From Protea cynaroides (taxonomy: Eukaryota > Streptophyta > Magnoliopsida > Proteales > Proteaceae), in NCBI GenBank assembly GCA_028583415.1, contig JAMYWD010001124.1, forward strand, positions 62,001-126,000: a stretch of 64,000 bases of DNA. Direction: 5' to 3'. Both the position numbers and the translations under genes were made by a program. Below the pieces are notes generated by a model. It made no database searches, was not told the DNA's origin, and saw nothing but the letters and a program-made list of their open reading frames with translations. Positions 59,254 to 64,000 of this stretch are shown piece by piece (the stretch's first letter is position 1; each line of letters starts with the position of its first letter).

Positions 59254-61138
59254 CCTATTTGCCTAGGAATGTCCCAAATACCCTTAAACAAAATGGAGTT
59301 TCTCCTCTTATTTGATTTCAACGTAAATCCAGAAGTTTCCTTCTTTTTTTAATTTTATTCTTATTTTATTATTATTATTTATATTCTTTTATTTTATTAT
59401 CATTTTTTTAATTATTTATTTGAATGCTTATTTCTTAAATTTCATTGATTAATTAATAGGTTTAGATTTTTATTTATTTGTTATTATTATTTTTTATCTT
59501 CGTTTTATTATTTTATTTTATTTTATTTACTTTATTTATTTATTATTATTATTTCTTATATTTTATTTGTTCTATTATTATTATTATTTGTTTTGTTACG
59601 TTGAACATAAAAAAAAAAAATCAATTTAATTTTGTTCGACAAATTTGAAGCGTCTACACACTCTTTCTGTGGAACACTCTAATGAGCTTGTTCACCACTT
59701 CTAATGGCTACGCATACCATACCACAACTTCTATGGAGGCTCAATAGAAGCTCACAGCACTCTCCCTTAGCTTTACTAAGACATTGATGGCAATAAAAAG
59801 AAGGTGGAAACCAAAAATCAACTCCAAGATGCTCCAACAAAGATTTTTCAGCAAAACCTTACTTTTCTCGCACTAGCAGACCTTCAAAGTTGCTCCAATG
59901 GATTCAGCTTCAAAAATGAAGAACAGAGGAACTTGAATCACCTCGATCTGAGCTCGGACGACCGAGATATGGCCGATCAAAGTTTGATCGCTCAAATCAT
60001 TTGAAAAGGAATCAATCAGCATCAGATATCTCTTTTTCGTGAGCCGTGCTACACACAAACATCACCGCCTCTATTGGATAGGACGTTGTTGTTGAGCATC
60101 GATTGGCGGAGGAGACATTTGACAATTTAGGCCGTCAGATTTGCAAAGAGAGGCGGGATTCGATGATGGTTGTTGGATTGTCATCATCGCGTCATGCGCT
60201 ATCGAGAACCTTCGTAGCCGCTGGATTAGAATCGCAAACACCAGCACAACGATCATGAGCCACACTGAATCAAGGCGCGATCCTCATGCTTCTCATCGCA
60301 ACGAATTAAGTTGCAACCCACCAATCAGAGAGCTCGCACATGGATCTTGACGCGATCTTTGCACTACACCATAACCCGCGTTTTTGAAAGCCCTCGGATC
60401 CAGATCTGGACTTCGTGGCTTCTTTTCGGCTGTGCATTCCTGATCTTCTTCTTTTCAAAAGGACTAAAATGCCCTTATCTTTTGGCCGAATGGCTTCTGT
60501 GACTTTTGTTAAACTTAATTCAGAGTTCGGATTCTAGTAGGGTCTCAAGGACCCTGTTCATTGAGACAAAAACGTCAAACCCTTGGGCCCTTGCATGTGG
60601 CTGTGCGATGCTTGTACGGAACCTGCTGGCCATACGCGCGTGTGGGTAGGCTTGCTGGCTATTGCTGGCCTTGCGGGCTTGCGGGCCTGCTGGCTTGTGC
60701 ACCTAGCCTGGCTGCCTTGTGCGGCATGTGGCTGGCTTGCTTGTGGCTGCCCATGGCAGCTGCTGGTGCTTGCTGGCAGGGCCTTGTGGGGCTATTGGCT
60801 TGCAGGCTGGCCATGCTGCCTTGCCGCTGGCCTCAGCCATGCTGGCTTGGGCTGGTGCCAAGGTGGCAAGCCACCTCATGTGGGACCCACATGGCCCCAT
60901 TTTCTCTCTCTTCTTTCCCTCTCCTATTTCTCTCTCCTCTTCATATGTTTTCTTCATGCTAGAGAACTGGAATATTACCACAACACTGCCATTATGCACT
61001 GGTCTTCATGGAGACTGCCCATACTGTCACTTCTCTGCTCACACACACTACCATGGTTGCCAACAATGACAATACACTTAGAACTGCCCCATGAACTGCC
61101 CATATCTACTCAACACTGGCCAAGGTTCCAATAGAGGG

Positions 61139-62912
61139 GTTATTTTATAATTTTCGTTAACCATCCTAACAGAGTTGGGAAACAATTGTAATTAACGTCG
61201 AAGTTGGGGGATGGGGCTGCCTTTAAGGAAAAGTTCACAAGAGATGTGTGAAATTTTTTCAATATATAAATAATCAAATATTCATTCTATAAAATTCAGA
61301 TTTTATTGAAAAGTAGGAGAATCAAAATTTTCAGACCTGATAGATACATAATATATAAGTCTCTAAGTAAAAGGTTTGGTTATTCGGTTTTGAACTCATT
61401 GGAAGATCCGTCATAGAACAAAAACCTGCTTAAAAGAAAAAATTGGTTCCAAAATCAATTTCCAGAACCAGCTCAATAAACTAATTGGTGGACCGATTTT
61501 AGTTCCTGATGGGTTCATTCCGATCCCATAACTACACCCGTATTCTCCTTTCCACTTTTGAGACTACACAGTTAAGTGCTTGTTTATTCCTATAGGGGGC
61601 TAGCTGTTCGAGAATAGTCCTTGTGCGAAAGCAAATAAAGGTTGACCAGTAATCAAAATTTTAAGGGTAAACTTTAAGAGTGTTCCTTCCTTTCCACCCC
61701 ATGGACACATCCATCTCTGTTTGTGTTTTAGCTATTCTATAGTGGTTCTTTCCATCCTACCATGGACAGATCCATCTCTATTTGTGTTTTTGCTATTCTA
61801 TAATGGTTCTTATTTCTTATCAAGCTGCCCTTTTTATTTTGCTTATATAATAAGTAGTTACTAGAGATGAGGGTTAGTAATGATATAAATGGTGGTGTTT
61901 TTTTTTTTTTTTTTTTTTTTTATAACAAAATGAATTTTATTTGAGGCTTATCAAAGAAATATGAAATTTTAGAGGCAAAAATTAACTCCTAATAGCATAA
62001 CAAAATCCTAGTAAGGATTTCGGAATACGAAAGTTATTCAACTTAAAAAAAAAAATTACTCAACTATATACTTAGATTACCTAATTACGTATGATTTCTT
62101 AATTCAAGATATATTTGGCTTCTTAGTTATGATACGTTACTAGAGTAACACGAAGTAAATGCTCTATTATTATCCCATGTAACATTATAACCATCAAGTA
62201 TGTTGGGGTTTATCAATTTTCATCTAAATAAAGTTAGATTCCTTTTATTCACAAAAAATAAAAGTTATATTTTTAAAAAAAGTTCAATTGGAACAACTAG
62301 CCATGGCAAACAGTGGTTGGAAGAAAAGAGGGCTATCAGGAAAGAAATATGGGCTTTGATCTAACCGAAACGTCTACTAGTATCTGTTGATATTTTTCCC
62401 TACCTAGTAGCACACAATCTTCCATCCATTATTTCAAAAACTTTATATTTTTTCTATTCCTTCCTAAGACCCTAAAACATAGTCTAGGGGAGCATTAGCT
62501 ATAGCATTTTTCCTTCTATCTCTCTCAATTGAAATTGAAGAGACAGGGAAAAAATATTTGCACTCCTCACCAACTAGTTGCTCCAAAAGTCTAATACAAA
62601 TTGGAGAAGCAAAGATACTAAACTATGACGAAAGAGGGACTTCTATAATCAGAATAAAAATTACACGAAGAAAGAAAATGAAAGAAGGAATAAATATAGA
62701 AGTACACCTTGAAAATAAATTGCCACTTTTCAATTAGTAGTATGTGAAATTACAATCAAAACAACAACAGCTTAAATCAAATTAGCATATATTTTCATAT
62801 TGACAATGCTAGTTATTAAGGAGAAAAAAAGAAAGAAACATACTTGGGATTATATCCAATATATTAAGTACATATTGGTTTTCTCTACAAAGATAGGCAA
62901 TAAAGCTTTCAT
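61139..62912. other. Intergenic; no gene seen
   Basis: Host spacer between C3 and the kinase gene. 61380-61550 contains GGTTATTCGGTTTTGAAC and other CGGTT words, possibly an old hAT-type remnant. A T run lies at 61899-61920. 61800-61890 weakly resembles 4825-4875. 62520-62912 would be the 3' flank of the kinase gene on the minus strand; I see no clear polyadenylation signal that I would commit to. Confidence 0.4.
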
Positions 62913-63304
62913 CTACATCAGTACTTTTCCTCCATGGAATAGTTCAGCTAATGTAACTGTGTCAAATGACTCAATCGATGATGACTTGTGAGATGATAAC
63001 TCATGAGACACATGTTCCATGGTTGGACGTGATTGGGGATCAACATTCAAGCATGTAAATGACAATTTTACAGTAAAAACCACAATTTTAGCAACTTCAG
63101 CTGTGGGAGGAGAGATCCTTTTGTCTAAAATATCTTTCAACGTCATGAGTTGCACAACTGATGATGATGGCAATGACGACAATGATGATAGTGATAAAGA
63201 TGACAGAAGTTCACCCGGATGTTGTCCCATTAATGTTTCCATTATTACCACACCAAAACTATAAACATCACATTTTTCTGTCACCCTCATTGTATAAGCA
63301 AACT
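62913..63304 (-). CDS. LRR receptor-like kinase (MIK2-like), last exon
   Basis: This exon encodes the C-terminal kinase lobe: EFAYTMRVTEKCDVYSFGVVIMETLMGQHPGEL, then a serine/leucine stretch (LSSLSLSSLSSLPSSS), ILDKRI, and LNVDPQSRPTMEHVSHEL with the conserved arginine of kinase subdomain XI. The sequence is typical of plant LRR receptor kinases related to MIK2 (MDIS1-interacting receptor-like kinase 2), which act at the plasma membrane. It starts after an acceptor TTTTTCACAG at 63305-63306. The split codon rejoins as A-P-E-F-A-Y, restoring the APE motif. The stop is at 62913. It appears intact. Confidence 0.9.
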
Positions 63305-63767
63305 CTGTGAAAAAGAAAGATTATTTTAATGTATCAATGCTAACATTTCTCTATAAAAACATTTGTACATAAAAAAAAATTAAGATAGAAACCATACTTT
63401 TACAAAATTAATCAAATTAATATAACCTTATTAAAGAAAACTAAGGAATATAAATCTTGGGTTCTCTTCAGTATGTTTTATAGAATTAATTATATAATAC
63501 ATTATGACATACGTAATTGTTTGGTATGATTTATGATATCTATTTATATTAAAATAAATTAATATAATCTAAACCCTACAAATAGGTTAGAAGGTGTTTA
63601 TCATTATTGTGATAATCTATTATTACTTCTTCATGTCGTGTGGTATTAAACGGTTATTATTTATGATTCATAATTTATTCTCAAAAACGATTTATTATAA
63701 ATAACTCATGAACATAAATATGAATTATACGAAATAGAGCCTTAAGTAAAAGAAATAAATACATTAC
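63305..63767 (-). other. Intron of the receptor-like kinase gene
   Basis: A 463-bp AT-rich intron with GT at 63767-63766 (CAG|GTAATG) and AG at 63306-63305 (TTCACAG|AG). It falls in the APE codon, a position commonly seen in this kinase family. Nothing else is seen in it. Confidence 0.88.
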
Positions 63768-64000
63768 CTGGAGCTAGGTAGCCATATGTTCCTGCAATTG
63801 AAGTCCAGTTACTTGAATCGGGCTTTAGAAATCTTGCAATGCCAAAGTCTGATACACAAGCCTCATACTCTGAATCCAACAAAATATTGCTACTTGATAT
63901 ATCCCTATGAATTATTGGTGGTGAACAATCATGGTGCATGTAAGATAAGGCATTGGCCACACCTTTTATTACATTTATTCTCTTGATCCAATCCAACTCA
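63768..64000 (-). CDS. LRR receptor-like kinase (MIK2-like), kinase core exon, partial
   Basis: The exon runs off the right edge, so the ectodomain and N-terminal kinase lobe are outside the window. Visible are LDWIKR-like ELDWIKRINVIKGVANALSYMHHDCSPPIIHRD, the catalytic loop HRDISSSN (HRD present; the following residue is not Lys, as is usual in this subfamily), ILLDSEYEACVSDFGIARF with the DFG magnesium loop, and the activation segment ending GTYGYLAP. All key kinase residues in this part are intact, so this is likely a functional gene. The relic at 27641-27922 shows receptor-kinase sequences have been present elsewhere in the window. Confidence 0.9.

Larger units (their letters stand above)
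52263..59658 (-). mobile_element. Z: Tat-like LTR unit carrying a captured ARF copy
   Basis: On the minus strand it reads TGTAGACGCTTC...CATCGTCCTTACA, flanked by the perfect duplication CACTC (52258-52262, 59659-59663). C3 continues on both sides. Its 3' part (52263 to about 54300) has LTR features like X and Y in the same sense: complement of GGAGTCGCCACCTAGA, GGTGTTAGGCACC, CTACGTAT.TC and tandem repeats. Its 5' part (59140-59658) is AT-rich and ends in a TATAAAAAG box. Between them lies an intronless ARF sequence in the same orientation. Without A2 the unit is about 5.15 kb. Solo LTR with a captured transcript is the favoured reading; a chimeric retrocopy made by template switching is an equal-standing variant. 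Confidence 0.75.
51647..61133 (-). mobile_element. C3: solo LTR of the copia family, minus strand, split by Z
   Basis: Read on the minus strand it runs from TATTGGAACC (evidently TGTTGG with one G-to-A change) to GGGATTAACA. It is bordered by the perfect duplication GAGGG (51642-51646 and 61134-61138). Without Z it is about 2.09 kb, the same size as the copia-1 and copia-2 LTRs. It follows them in order: TTGTTGGCAA, GAGA tract with GGGTCCCACATG, GC-rich block (60560-60880), CGAGCTCAGATCG-like region, CTCCATAGAAG, the ATTACTCCGTGGAC phrase, and GAGAGGGG near the 3' end. No internal coding region remains, so it is a solo LTR of a diverged subfamily. Confidence 0.85.

Overview
This is a repeat-dominated window of a flowering-plant nuclear genome. 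Recognisable plant coding pieces are an intron-containing LRR receptor-like kinase at the right end (minus strand, running off the window), a broken LRR-kinase fragment near 27.7 kb, and an intronless, broken copy of an auxin response factor (ARF2-like) at 54.5-59.1 kb. Nearly everything else is transposable elements and old intergenic duplications. The clade within angiosperms cannot be decided from the sequence alone. I see no tRNA, rRNA or CRISPR array.

The layout resolves into three nests, each insertion bounded by a target-site duplication (TSD). Nest 1 (7.3-20.8 kb): a ~640-bp inverted-repeat element (W) was hit by a minus-strand non-autonomous LTR element (R, TSD TTAGA), which was hit by a 9.6-kb Ty1/copia element (copia-1, TSD TAAAC). 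Nest 2 (28.3-50.1 kb): a second, more decayed copy of the same copia family (copia-2, TSD GATTA) was hit in its RNase H region by a 2.3-kb solo-LTR-like element (A1, TSD AGTAT), which was hit by a 5.2-kb Ogre/Tat-like LTR (X, TSD GAGGG), which was hit by a 4.6-kb relative (Y, TSD GAATC). Nest 3 (51.6-61.1 kb): a minus-strand solo LTR of the copia family (C3, TSD GAGGG) contains a Tat-like LTR unit (Z, TSD CACTC). Z carries an intronless ARF copy inside its ends, and that ARF is itself split by a second 2.2-kb element (A2).

Between the nests lie a 651-bp hAT-type element (23.0-23.6 kb, TSD CCTTTTTC), a short TRIM-like retrotransposon (26.1-27.3 kb, TSD CTTTT), a cluster of short bidirectional repeats (25.5-26.0 kb) and a Mutator-like MITE (50.2 kb, 11-bp TSD). 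Positions 1-7.3 kb and 20.8-25.3 kb are degenerate, mutually similar intergenic segments, which suggests old local duplication around a receptor-kinase cluster.

The most notable object is Z. An LTR-type unit with a TG...CA structure and a perfect 5-bp TSD encloses an ARF cDNA with its 5' leader, in the LTR sense and downstream of a TATA-like box. This is best explained as an LTR-retrotransposon-mediated gene capture. The ARF is now dead through frameshifts, the A2 insertion and loss of its C-terminal domain. Domain calls rest on motifs I can see; family names are from general knowledge of plant elements; insertion order follows from nesting.
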